A DNA stretch of 64,000 bases, taken from NCBI RefSeq assembly GCF_014197535.1, contig NZ_JACIFV010000017.1:62001-126000 (forward strand), given 5' to 3'. Position numbers and translations under genes: made by a program. Source of the stretch: Rhizobium aethiopicum. GTDB taxonomy: Bacteria > Pseudomonadota > Alphaproteobacteria > Rhizobiales > Rhizobiaceae. Shown in pieces: positions 24,538-32,584 of the stretch (its first letter is position 1; every line of letters starts with the position of its first letter). Below the pieces are notes generated by a model. The model was not told the origin of the DNA. It saw only the letters and a program-made list of their open reading frames with translations, and did no database searches.

Positions 24538-26040
24538 ATGACCTCGACCCCGCAGAAAATCCGGTCCGGTGCGGCCTTTCCGTTCGACAACAGCTATGTC
24601 GGCTTGCCCGAGCGCTTCTTTGCGCCGCAAACGCCGACGCCGGTGAGCGAGCCTTGGCTGATCAAGTTGAACGAACCGCTGGCCGCCGAGCTCGGGCTTG
24701 ACGTCGAGGCGCTGCGACGCGATGGCGCGGCGATCTTTTCCGGCAATCTCGTTCCCGAAGGGGCCGAGCCGCTGGCGATGGCCTATGCGGGGCATCAGTT
24801 CGGCGGCTTCTCGCCGCAGCTCGGCGATGGGCGGGCGATCCTGCTCGGCGAGGTGGTCGACCGCAGCGGCAAGCGCTTCGACATCCAGCTGAAGGGCGCG
24901 GGGCCGACGCCTTTTTCACGCCGCGGTGACGGGCGGGCGGCGATCGGGCCGGTACTCAGAGAATATATCATAAGCGAGGCGATGTTCGCGCTCGGCATTC
25001 CCGCCACACGGGCGCTGGCGGCGGTGACGACGGGCGAACCGGTCTATCGCGAAGAGGTACTGCCGGGCGCGGTCTTCACCCGGGTCGCGGCAAGCCATAT
25101 CAGGGTCGGCACCTTCCAGTATTTCGCGGCACGGGGCGACACCGACGGTGTTCGGGCGCTCGCCGATTACGTGATCGACCGGCACTATCCCGCGCTGAAA
25201 GAGACCGAGGCACCCTATCTCCGCCTGTTCGAGGCAGTTTCGGAGCGCCAGGCTGCGCTGATTGCCCGTTGGCTGCATGTTGGCTTCATCCATGGCGTGA
25301 TGAACACCGACAATATGACGATCTCCGGCGAGACGATCGATTTCGGTCCCTGCGCCTTCATGGATGCCTATAATGCGGCAACCGTCTTCTCGTCAATCGA
25401 CCAGCACGGCCGTTATGCCTATGCCAACCAGCCGGCCATCGGCCAGTGGAATCTTGCCCGGCTCGGCGAGACGCTGCTGCCGTTGATCGACGCCGAGCCG
25501 GACAAGGCGGTCGACAAGGCGAATGTGGTGATCCGGGCCTATGGCGAACGGTTCCAGGCGCATTGGCTGACCGGCATGCGGGCAAAGATCGGCCTTGCCG
25601 GGCAAGAGGATGGCGATCTCGACCTCGTCCAGGCGCTGCTGTCGCTAATGCAGGTGCAGGGCGCCGATTTCACCCTGACCTTCCGGCGGCTCTCCGACCT
25701 TTCCGGTGATGACGGCGCAGAGCCTGCCTTTGCCGAGAGCTTCCGGGAGCCGGAGGCCTGTCGCCCTTGGCTCATGCAGTGGCGCGAGAGATTGTCGCGC
25801 GATCCGCAGACAGCGGCCGAACGCGCCAGCGCCATGCGCCGCGTCAACCCAGCCTTCATTCCCCGCAATCACCGGGTCGAACAGGCGATCAAGGCTGCGG
25901 TCGAGCACGGCGATTTCTCGCTGTTCGAGGCGCTGCTCACCGTGCTGTCGAAGCCCTACGAAGACCAGCCGGATTTCGCCGCATATATGGAGCCGCCGAA
26001 GCCGGAGGAACGGGTGCTGCAGACTTTCTGCGGGACGTAA
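24538..26040 (+). CDS. selO: Protein adenylyltransferase SelO (YdiU/UPF0061)
   Basis: A 500-residue pseudokinase-fold enzyme that, in its family, moves AMP from ATP to Ser, Thr or Tyr of proteins and helps in redox-stress response. Visible signatures are FDNSYVGLPERFFA at the start, AYAGHQFGGFSPQLGDGRAILLGEV, QLKGAGPTPFSRRGDGRAAIGPVLREYIISEAM, HGVMNTDNMTISGETIDFGPCAFMD (metal-binding DFG-like site) and NPAFIPRNHRVEQAI. Length agrees with bacterial SelO. The C-terminus ends FCGT, so the usual C-x-x-U/C redox motif of mitochondrial forms is reduced to a single cysteine. No clear ribosome site precedes the ATG. Confidence 0.94.
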   Translation: MTSTPQKIRSGAAFPFDNSYVGLPERFFAPQTPTPVSEPWLIKLNEPLAAELGLDVEALRRDGAAIFSGNLVPEGAEPLAMAYAGHQFGGFSPQLGDGRAILLGEVVDRSGKRFDIQLKGAGPTPFSRRGDGRAAIGPVLREYIISEAMFALGIPATRALAAVTTGEPVYREEVLPGAVFTRVAASHIRVGTFQYFAARGDTDGVRALADYVIDRHYPALKETEAPYLRLFEAVSERQAALIARWLHVGFIHGVMNTDNMTISGETIDFGPCAFMDAYNAATVFSSIDQHGRYAYANQPAIGQWNLARLGETLLPLIDAEPDKAVDKANVVIRAYGERFQAHWLTGMRAKIGLAGQEDGDLDLVQALLSLMQVQGADFTLTFRRLSDLSGDDGAEPAFAESFREPEACRPWLMQWRERLSRDPQTAAERASAMRRVNPAFIPRNHRVEQAIKAAVEHGDFSLFEALLTVLSKPYEDQPDFAAYMEPPKPEERVLQTFCGT

Positions 26041-26179
26041 GCGGCTTAACACAACCGTACCGTGACGTCCGGCTGCGGCAAGTGCGGCCGTTGAAAGGCA
26101 TCCCCCTCGCTCTATCTGCCTGACCGGCGGCCTTTCCGCCGATCCCCCACCCCGGCTAGCCCAAGCGGGAGACAGCCTT

Positions 26180-28519
26180 ATGGCGCTCGTCATCACCTCC
26201 ATTCTCTTCATCATCATCGGGGTTGCGCTCGGCGGTGGCGGGCTCTGGCTCGTGACGCTCGGCGGCAGCATCTTCTATCTGTTTGCCGGCCTGATGTTCC
26301 TCATCACCGCAGTACTGCTTCTGATGCGCAAGGCGGTGGCGCTCTGGGTCTATGCGGTGCTCGTCGTCGCCGCACTCGCCTGGGCGATCTGGGAGGTGGG
26401 CTTCGACTGGTGGCAGCTGGGCCCGCGCGGCGGCGTCATCATCCTGCTCGGCCTCTGGCTGCTGACGCCCTGGATCCGCCGGCCGCTCGGCTTTCGCAGC
26501 CCGACCGGCATTGTCTACGGCGCCAATCCCTGGCCGCTCGCCGTGCCCGTCATTCTCGCCATCATCGTTGCCGTCTATTCGATGACGACGGATCCGCACG
26601 ATCTGGCCGGCGATCTGCCGAAGGATGCGGTCGCCGCCAATCCCGCCTTCGGTGGCAGCGTGCCGGACGGCGAATGGCACCAGTATGGCCGCACGCCCTT
26701 CGGCCAGCGCTACTCGCCGCTCGACCAGATCAATGCCGAGAATGTCTCCAGCCTGAAGGAAGCGTGGCGATATCAGACCGGCGACGTCAAGCGGCCGGAG
26801 GATATCAGCGAAACGACCTATCAGGTGACACCGCTCAAGGTGAAGGACACGCTTTATCTCTGCACGCCGCATAACTGGGCGATCGCACTCGACGCCAAGA
26901 CCGGCAAGGAGAAATGGAAATACGACGCCAATTCGGGCATGAATCCCAACCGGCAGCACCAGACCTGCCGCGGCGTCACCTATTATGCCGATCCTGATGT
27001 CGCCGCCGGCCAGCCCTGCGCCGAACGCGTCTACCTGCCGACCTCGGATGCCCGGCTGATCGCCCTCGATGCGGCCGACGGGAAGGTCTGCACCAGCTTT
27101 GCCGATCAGGGCGTGCTGCATCTGGAAACCGGCATGCGCTTCAATCCGGCCGGCTATTATTATTCTACCTCGCCGCCGGTCGCGGTGGCGGGCAAGATCA
27201 TTGTCGGCGGGGCGGTGAACGACAATTATTCCACCGAGGAGCAATCCGGCGTCATCCGGGCCTTCGACATCAAGACCGGCGCGCTGATCTGGAACTGGGA
27301 CTCCGGCAATCCGGACGTGACGACGCCGATCGCCGACGGCCAGACCTATACGACCAATTCACCAAACAGCTGGTCGGTCTTCAGCGTCGACGAGGCGCTC
27401 GGCATGGTCTACATCCCGCTCGGCAACCAGGTGCCCGATCAGCTCGGCATCGGCCGTAGCGACAATGTCGAGAAATTCTCTTCTTCGATCGTCGCGCTCG
27501 ACATCGGCAGCGGCCAGTTGCGCTGGGTGCGCCAGACGGTACATCACGACCTCTGGGACATGGACGTGCCGGCGCAGCCGGCGCTCATCGACCTGACCAA
27601 GCCTGACGGCAGCGTGGTTCCCGCCCTCGTCGGCCCCACCAAGCAGGGCGATCTCTATGTGCTCGACCGGCGCAGCGGCGAGCCGATCATCCCGGTCAAG
27701 GAGATTCCGGCGCCCGGCGGCGCGGTCACCGGCGATCGTACGTCGCCGACGCAGCCGATCTCCGATCTCACCTTCTCGCCCGAGCCGCTCAAGGAAAAAG
27801 ACATGTGGGGCGTGTCGCTGTTCGACCAGCTCCTCTGCCGCATCGACTTTCACCGCTACCGCTACGAGGGTCGGTACACGCCGCCGTCGCTGAAAGGGAC
27901 GATCGTCTATCCCGGCAATTTCGGCACTTTCAACTGGGGCTCGGTCGCGGTCGATCCGGAGCGGCAGATCATGTTCGGCATGCCGACCTATCTCGCCTTC
28001 ACCTCCCGCCTGGTGCCGGCCGCCGACATTCCGCCGCGAGGCCAGGACGAGAAAGGCAGCGAACAGGGGCTCAACCGCAATGACGGTGCCCCTTACGGCG
28101 TCTTCATGGGCCCCTTCCTCGGGCCGATGCAGATCCCCTGCCAGGCGCCGCCATGGGGCTATGTCGCCGGCGTCGACCTGCGCACCGGCAAGATCGCCTA
28201 TATGCACAAGAACGGCACCGTCCACGACATGACGCCGCTGCCGCTGCCCTTCAAGGTCGGCGTGCCCGGCATCGGCGGCCCGATGCTGACCAAGGGCGGC
28301 GTCGCCTTCCTCGGTGCTGCGGTCGACAATTATCTGCGCGCCTATGATGTAACCAACGGGCGGGAACTCTGGCGGGCGCGGCTTCCGGCCGGCGGCCAGG
28401 CAACGCCGATGACTTATACGACCGACGACAACAAACAATATGTCGTCATGGTCGCCGGCGGCCACGGCTCGGTCGGCACCAAGCCCGGCGACTATGTGAT
28501 TGCGTATACGTTGCCTTGA
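26180..28519 (+). CDS. gcd: Membrane-bound PQQ-dependent glucose dehydrogenase
   Basis: A 779-residue quinoprotein that oxidises glucose (or quinate/shikimate-type polyols) in the periplasm and passes electrons to ubiquinone. Five membrane helices fill residues 1-145. The eight-bladed PQQ propeller follows: GEWHQYGRTPFGQRYSPLDQI, ETTYQVTPLKVKDTLYLCTPHN, NQHQTCRGV-type cysteine loop, VHHDLWDMDVPAQPALIDL and the end TPMTYTTDDNKQYVVMVAGGHGS, all family landmarks. GGGAGA precedes the ATG. The product, gluconate, acidifies the surroundings and dissolves phosphate in soil bacteria. No pqq synthesis genes are in the window, so the cofactor must come from elsewhere. Confidence 0.95.
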   Translation: MALVITSILFIIIGVALGGGGLWLVTLGGSIFYLFAGLMFLITAVLLLMRKAVALWVYAVLVVAALAWAIWEVGFDWWQLGPRGGVIILLGLWLLTPWIRRPLGFRSPTGIVYGANPWPLAVPVILAIIVAVYSMTTDPHDLAGDLPKDAVAANPAFGGSVPDGEWHQYGRTPFGQRYSPLDQINAENVSSLKEAWRYQTGDVKRPEDISETTYQVTPLKVKDTLYLCTPHNWAIALDAKTGKEKWKYDANSGMNPNRQHQTCRGVTYYADPDVAAGQPCAERVYLPTSDARLIALDAADGKVCTSFADQGVLHLETGMRFNPAGYYYSTSPPVAVAGKIIVGGAVNDNYSTEEQSGVIRAFDIKTGALIWNWDSGNPDVTTPIADGQTYTTNSPNSWSVFSVDEALGMVYIPLGNQVPDQLGIGRSDNVEKFSSSIVALDIGSGQLRWVRQTVHHDLWDMDVPAQPALIDLTKPDGSVVPALVGPTKQGDLYVLDRRSGEPIIPVKEIPAPGGAVTGDRTSPTQPISDLTFSPEPLKEKDMWGVSLFDQLLCRIDFHRYRYEGRYTPPSLKGTIVYPGNFGTFNWGSVAVDPERQIMFGMPTYLAFTSRLVPAADIPPRGQDEKGSEQGLNRNDGAPYGVFMGPFLGPMQIPCQAPPWGYVAGVDLRTGKIAYMHKNGTVHDMTPLPLPFKVGVPGIGGPMLTKGGVAFLGAAVDNYLRAYDVTNGRELWRARLPAGGQATPMTYTTDDNKQYVVMVAGGHGSVGTKPGDYVIAYTLP

Positions 28520-28546
28520 TGGGGAAGCTGCCGCTCCTGAGAGAAA

Positions 28547-28694
28547 AACCCCTCCCCGACCCCTCCCCACAAGGGGGAGGGACTAACCTGCGGCTGCGTC
28601 TTGCCCCAGCAACGCTTGAGCATGCCGGACCGTTAGAGGCGGAGGGCGACAAGCGCCGCACGGCTGCCCCTCCCCGGAGGGGTTGGGGAGGGTT
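28547..28694. repeat. Intergenic palindromic element, RIME-like
   Basis: Between the gcd and beta-lactamase stops. The outer arms run from AACCCCTCCCCGACCCCTCC and return as GGAGGGGTTGGGGAGGGTT; an inner hairpin CCCTCCCC-ACAA-GGGGGAGGG lies at 28561-28581. The layout (C-rich outer arms plus inner hairpins, about 150 bases) resembles the rhizobial intergenic mosaic elements at 35.7 and 43.7 kb, but the sequence differs. Confidence 0.6.
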
Positions 28695-28729
28695 TTCCGC
28701 GCGAGCTGGACAGCTGTCGCTTTCCTGCG

Positions 28730-29635
28730 TCACACCATCTCGGTGATCATCTTGCCGACTTCCGCAAAGATCGGGTTGAGCTCCTTCGCCGGCGCGGTCG
28801 CCTCGGCGATATAGACGGCCGCGACGATCGGGCCGCGGTCGGGCGGCCAGATAACGGCGATGTCGCCCAGGGAGCCGTTTTGGCCGGTGCCGGTCTTGTC
28901 GCCGACCTTCCAATCGGCAGGCAGGCCGGCCCGCAGCCGCTCCTTGCCCGTGGTGCTCGCCACCAGCCAGGCGATCAGCCTCTCCGAGGAGGGTCCGGCA
29001 AGCACCGAGCCGAGCGTCAGGTTGCCGAGCGTGTCGAGCATCGCATCCGGTGCCGTCGTGTCGCGCGGATCGTCTTTCCGGCCCTCGTTCAGTGTCGGTT
29101 CGGTGCGGTCGAGACGGGTCGTGCCGTCGCCGATCGAGCGCAACCAGTCGGTCAGCGCCGGCGGGCCGCCGAAACTTTCGAGCAGCAGATTGCCGGCCGT
29201 GTTGTCGCTGACCGTCACCGCCGCCTCGCAGAGTTCGGCGATCGTCATGCCGTCGGCACCGGCGTGTTTTTCGCTGAGCGGGGAATAGTCGACGAGCTTG
29301 TCCCTGCCGTAGGTCACCCGCCGCTCGAGGCTCTCCTGCCCCTTGTCGACGCGGGCAAGGACGAAGCCTGCCGCCAGCGCCTTGAAGGTGCTGCACATCG
29401 GAAAGGCCTCGCTGCCGCGATAGCCGAAGGAAATGCTCGTCTGGGTGTCGAGCACCGAGACGCCGAGACGGCCGCCGGTGCGCTTTTCCACCGCGGCCAG
29501 ACGATGCTCGATATTGTCGTCGCCCTCCCCGGCAGTTTCCTGCGCATTGGCGGCAAGCGCCGGCGTGGACAGGCTCAAAGCAGGCAGGCAGAGTGCCGAG
29601 CCGATCAGCGTGCGGCGAGTAAGGCTGAGATCCAT
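28730..29635 (-). CDS. bla: Class A beta-lactamase, Tat-exported
   Basis: A 301-residue periplasmic serine hydrolase that opens beta-lactam rings. All active-site motifs are present: Ser82-Thr-Phe-Lys85, Ser143-Asp-Asn145, Glu179 in EPTLN, and Lys247-Thr-Gly249 followed by TG. The signal DLSLTRRTLIGSALCLPAL is of the twin-arginine type, as in several soil-bacterium class A enzymes, cleaved near PALAANA. Residue before the nucleophile is Cys81 but no cysteine follows the KTG, so the carbapenemase disulfide is absent. Three tandem 21-base repeats lie in its upstream region. Chromosomal rather than acquired, judging by similar composition to neighbours. Confidence 0.94.
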   Translation of the reverse strand: MDLSLTRRTLIGSALCLPALSLSTPALAANAQETAGEGDDNIEHRLAAVEKRTGGRLGVSVLDTQTSISFGYRGSEAFPMCSTFKALAAGFVLARVDKGQESLERRVTYGRDKLVDYSPLSEKHAGADGMTIAELCEAAVTVSDNTAGNLLLESFGGPPALTDWLRSIGDGTTRLDRTEPTLNEGRKDDPRDTTAPDAMLDTLGNLTLGSVLAGPSSERLIAWLVASTTGKERLRAGLPADWKVGDKTGTGQNGSLGDIAVIWPPDRGPIVAAVYIAEATAPAKELNPIFAEVGKMITEMV

Positions 29636-29697
29636 GAATTCCTCCGACGATTCGGAGAATAGAGCTAAGGCCCGATTGCGGCGGCATCTCGTCCCCG

Positions 29698-29754
29698 CTG
29701 CAACTTGTTGTCAGCTGCTGCAACCCTGTTGTCAGCCGCTGCAACCTTGTTGGG
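29698..29754. repeat. Three tandem 20-21 base repeats upstream of bla
   Basis: Unit CTGCAACTTGTTGTCAGCTG, then CTGCAACCCTGTTGTCAGCCG, then a partial CTGCAACCTTGTTGGG. They lie between the bla start and the dmeF stop, 63 bases upstream of bla. Confidence 0.7.
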
Positions 29755-29785
29755 CGGCGCCGATTTCGTGCTCCGCCGCAGCCGA

Positions 29786-30823
29786 TCAGGCGGCGCGCGT
29801 GACCTCGACCGTCACATGCGCCAATTCCTGGAGCGCCGAAAGCCTGCCCTTGTAGAAGGCCGGCTCGCGCGGTTGCGAGCTGATGACGGCGACGATTGCC
29901 GCATGATGGCCAGGGCCGACCTGCCAGATATGGAGGTCGGTGATCCGATCCTCCTCGGTCTCGATCGCCTGGCGGATTTCGCCCGGCAGAGTCTCGCCTT
30001 CGGGCATGACGTCGAGAAGAACGCCGCCGGAGGATTTCAGCAGGCTCCAGGACCAGTTGGCGATCACCAGGCCGCCGACGATGCCCATGATGGGATCGAG
30101 CCAGAGCCAGCCATAGAGGCTGCCGAGGGTGAGCGCCGCGATGGCGAGCACGGAAGTGAGCGCATCGGCCATCACATGCAGATAGGCGGCGCGGATATTG
30201 TTGTCGCCGGCCTCGCCGTGGTGGGCATGGTCGCCGTGGCTGCTGTGGCCGTTATCGTGCGCATGCTGGCCATGGGCGTCATGACCATGATGGGTAAGGG
30301 CGTGGTGCGCGTCATGGCCATGATGATGCGCGTGATGGCCGTGCGCGGCATGACCGCCGCCGGCCAGCAGCCAGGCGCTGGCGAGATTGACGGCAAGGCC
30401 GATGACGGCGACGGCGATCGCCTGGGCAAAACCGATCGGCACCGGATTGGACAGGCGCAGCAGACTCTCCCAGGCCATCAGCAGGGCGACCAGGGCAAGG
30501 ACAATGGCGCTGGCGAAGCCGGCGAGGTCGCCGAGCTTGCCGGTGCCAAAGGTGAAGCGCGGATTGCGCGCCTGCCGGCGGGCAAAGAGATAAGCGAGCG
30601 CGGAAATCAAAAGCGCGCTGGCATGGGTCGACATATGCCAGCCGTCAGCGACGAGGGCCATGGAGCCGTAGACGGTGCCGGCGGCGATTTCCGCCACCAT
30701 CATCACCGTGGTCAGCGCAATCACCAGCCAGATGCGCCGCTCGTTGCGCAGATGATCGGCGCCGAGGAACACATGATCGTGTTCGAGGGCTTTCACTTCG
30801 ACTTTCCCGATCCCGGCATTCAT
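29786..30823 (-). CDS. dmeF: CDF metal efflux transporter DmeF
   Basis: A 345-residue inner-membrane cation diffusion facilitator that exports divalent metals (cobalt and nickel for DmeF in R. leguminosarum) by proton exchange. Six helices: two before and after ADGWHMSTHASALLISALA (metal-site Asp-x3-His in helix 2), a second site HVMADALTSVLAI in helix 5. Between helices 4 and 5 lies a cytoplasmic loop of about 50 residues (about 156-208) with over 20 histidines (HGHHAHHHGHDAHH), a metal buffer. A C-terminal ferredoxin-like domain follows from about 270. It lies 19 bases after dmeR. Confidence 0.94.
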   Translation of the reverse strand: MNAGIGKVEVKALEHDHVFLGADHLRNERRIWLVIALTTVMMVAEIAAGTVYGSMALVADGWHMSTHASALLISALAYLFARRQARNPRFTFGTGKLGDLAGFASAIVLALVALLMAWESLLRLSNPVPIGFAQAIAVAVIGLAVNLASAWLLAGGGHAAHGHHAHHHGHDAHHALTHHGHDAHGQHAHDNGHSSHGDHAHHGEAGDNNIRAAYLHVMADALTSVLAIAALTLGSLYGWLWLDPIMGIVGGLVIANWSWSLLKSSGGVLLDVMPEGETLPGEIRQAIETEEDRITDLHIWQVGPGHHAAIVAVISSQPREPAFYKGRLSALQELAHVTVEVTRAA

Positions 30824-30842
30824 TCCCAGGGTCCTTCTCTCA

Positions 30843-31115
30843 TCAGCGGATATAGGTCCTCAGCACTTCAGATATTTCTTCGACCGCCTCGGCCCGGGCC
30901 CTGTCGTCCTCGGCATTGAGCACGTGCTCGCGCAGGTGATCATCCAAAACCTCGCCGGTCAGCCCGGTCAGCGCGCCGCGGATAGAGGCGAGCAGTTGCA
31001 AGATGTCGCCGCAGGGGCGTTCAGCCTCGAGCGCCCGCTCGACCGCCTCCAGCTGCCCCTTCAGGCGGCTGACGCGGGCAACGAGCTTCTTCTTCTGCAG
31101 GGTGGTATGGGACAT
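30843..31115 (-). CDS. dmeR: DmeR, CsoR/RcnR family metal-sensing repressor
   Basis: A 90-residue all-helical tetrameric repressor of the RcnR/FrmR/CsoR family. Its DNA-contact and metal or ligand residues are visible: KKLVARVSRLKGQLEAVERALE, Cys at about 35 in ERPCGDILQLLASIRGALTGL and His at about 60 and 64 in LDDHLREHVL. It starts at 31115 (MSHTTLQ), where the N-terminal His3 typical of RcnR-type metal sensors is kept; a longer frame to 31172 would run through the promoter. It is first in the dmeR-dmeF operon and would be released from DNA by Ni or Co. Confidence 0.93.
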   Translation of the reverse strand: MSHTTLQKKKLVARVSRLKGQLEAVERALEAERPCGDILQLLASIRGALTGLTGEVLDDHLREHVLNAEDDRARAEAVEEISEVLRTYIR

Positions 31116-31133
31116 CGCAGACCTTTGTTTAGT

Positions 31134-31150
31134 ATAGGGTGGTATCCTAT
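31134..31150. promoter_or_regulatory. Probable DmeR operator
   Basis: ATAGG-N7-CCTAT, which also contains ATA-GGGTGG-TAT, the G-tract flanked by A/T palindrome favoured by RcnR/CsoR-type repressors. It overlaps the -10 region of the dmeRF promoter. Confidence 0.62.
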
Positions 31151-31172
31151 TGACGTTCTCAGCCGGATTCAA
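31144..31172 (-). promoter_or_regulatory. Predicted dmeRF promoter
   Basis: Minus strand TTGAAT (plus 31167-31172), 17 bases, TAGGAT (plus 31144-31149). The -10 lies inside the operator-like repeat. Confidence 0.5.
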
Positions 31173-31323
31173 GGGTCTGACATGTTTCAGCGTCAGGCGC
31201 TCACGCCATTGACAAATGCCGCGTTTACGGCGATGGATGCTGCATGATCGAAAACGTGCACCAGAGCCGCTCGTATTTTTGGCTGTACCTGTAAAGGGCG
31301 GCCGGACAGATCATATTGTCAAC

Positions 31324-31346
31324 AAGCCGCCGTCAGGCGGCTTTGT
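31324..31346 (+). terminator. Orphan terminator on the plus strand
   Basis: AAGCCGCC-GTCA-GGCGGCTT followed by TGTT. No plus-strand gene precedes it for more than 2 kb, so it may end a small RNA transcribed from the region upstream of dmeR. The remainder of 31173-31393 shows no coding frame. Confidence 0.6.
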
Positions 31347-31393
31347 TGTATCGGCAGCGTCCTGACGGCAGATTATCAAAGGACGCGAAGACC

Positions 31394-31888
31394 ATGACCG
31401 AAATCGAAGACAGCGAAATTTCACTGATGCGCCCATCGGTGGTGACGATCCGCGCCGCCAAACCGCGCGATCTGCCCGAGCTCAACGACATGATCGCCCT
31501 GCTTGCCGCCCATCACGGCGATGCGGCCGCCACAACGCCGGAACAATTGGAGCGCGACCTGTTCGGCCCGCTGCCGTGGATTACCGCGCTTGTGGCCGAG
31601 ACCGGCGAAGGGCTGATCGGCTATGCCATTCTCGTGCCGCTCTACAGGGCGCAGGAAGGAAAACGCGGCATGGACCTGCATCATCTCTTCGTGCGCGACG
31701 GCCATCGCGGCCACGGCACCGGCCAACTGCTCGTCGACCGGGCTCGCGAGACGGCGCGCAATGCCGGCTGCGGCTACCTTTCCGTCAGCGCCGCGACCGG
31801 CAATGTGCTCGCCCACCGCTTCTACGAACAGATGGATTTCACGCCGAGGCCGGTGACCGGCATGCGTTACATGCAGTCGATCGCTTAA
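31394..31888 (+). CDS. GNAT family N-acetyltransferase
   Basis: A 164-residue GNAT enzyme. It opens VVTIRAAKPRDLPELNDMIALLAAHHGD; the acetyl-CoA loop is LFVRDGHRGHGTGQLLVDRA (about 98-117) and the end AHRFYEQMDFTPRPVTGMRYMQ is the usual strand 7 and helix. It resembles diamine acetyltransferase-like members of the superfamily; substrate unknown. Start at 31394 follows a weak ribosome site; a longer frame from 31316 would read through the orphan terminator, so I reject it. The GST gene follows 42 bases downstream. Confidence 0.88.
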   Translation: MTEIEDSEISLMRPSVVTIRAAKPRDLPELNDMIALLAAHHGDAAATTPEQLERDLFGPLPWITALVAETGEGLIGYAILVPLYRAQEGKRGMDLHHLFVRDGHRGHGTGQLLVDRARETARNAGCGYLSVSAATGNVLAHRFYEQMDFTPRPVTGMRYMQSIA

Positions 31889-31930
31889 CCGCGCCGCAGA
31901 TCTAAGTCTTTGTTGTTTTGAGGAGATTTC

Positions 31931-32560
31931 ATGCCTGACTTCAAACTCCATTGCTTCGCTCTCTCGGGGAACGCCTACAAGGCCGCCCTCTTCTTTGCCC
32001 TTGCCGGCATCGAGTGGGAGAGCATTTTCGTCGATTATCTCGGCGGCGAAACGCGAACCGAACAATGGCGCGAAACCATCAACGAACAGGGCGAGGCGCC
32101 CGTGCTCGAACATGGGGAAACGAAGATCAGCCAATCGGGAGTCATCCTCGACTATTTGTCAGAGGTGACAGGGCGGTTTGGGGCGCAGACAGCCGAAGAA
32201 CGGCGCGAGATCATGCGCTGGATCCTTTTCGACAACCATAAATTCACGAGCTATTACGCGACGTTGCGGTTCATTTACGGCCTCCAGAAGAGCGGCGAGA
32301 CACCGGTCGTCGAGTTTTTGAGGCTGCGGGCCAAGGCTGCCTATGCAATCGTCGACGGCCACCTGGCCGACCGGGCCTTTATGGTCGGCGACCGGCTGAC
32401 AATCGCAGACCTGTCCTTGGCAGGCTACGTCTTCATGCCGGAGGAAACCGGGATCGATCACAGCGCCTATCCGGCGATCGCAGCCTGGAAAGACCGGATC
32501 AGCAACATGCCCGGCTGGCGCCATCCCTATGATCTGATGCCGGGCCCCACCTCCCTGTAA
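31931..32560 (+). CDS. Glutathione S-transferase family protein
   Basis: A 209-residue two-domain GST: thioredoxin-like domain 1-80 (LHCFALSGNAYKAALFFALAGIEWE; QGEAPVLEHGETKISQSGVILDYLSE with the Ser that binds the glutathione gamma-glutamyl group) and a helical domain from about 90 (RLTIADLSLAGYVFM, the N-capping hydrophobic staple motif). The catalytic-type Ser or Tyr lies in the FALSGN loop. TTTTGAGGAGATTTC precedes the ATG. Likely in one transcript with the acetyltransferase upstream. Substrate unknown. Confidence 0.9.
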   Translation: MPDFKLHCFALSGNAYKAALFFALAGIEWESIFVDYLGGETRTEQWRETINEQGEAPVLEHGETKISQSGVILDYLSEVTGRFGAQTAEERREIMRWILFDNHKFTSYYATLRFIYGLQKSGETPVVEFLRLRAKAAYAIVDGHLADRAFMVGDRLTIADLSLAGYVFMPEETGIDHSAYPAIAAWKDRISNMPGWRHPYDLMPGPTSL

Positions 32561-32584
32561 AGAGGCGTCGGTTTTGCAAAGGTG

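Noticed and set aside
27359..28570. 403-residue minus-strand frame over gcd
   Set aside because: Antisense to the PQQ domain; Arg/Ala-rich with no fold-like pattern.
28446..29744. 432-residue minus-strand frame over the beta-lactamase
   Set aside because: Alternative frame on the same strand as bla; the bla frame has all class A motifs.
30230..30400. Short-period repetitive DNA rich in CAT/ATG, possible microsatellite
   Set aside because: It encodes the His-rich metal loop of DmeF; the repetition is a result of the protein sequence.
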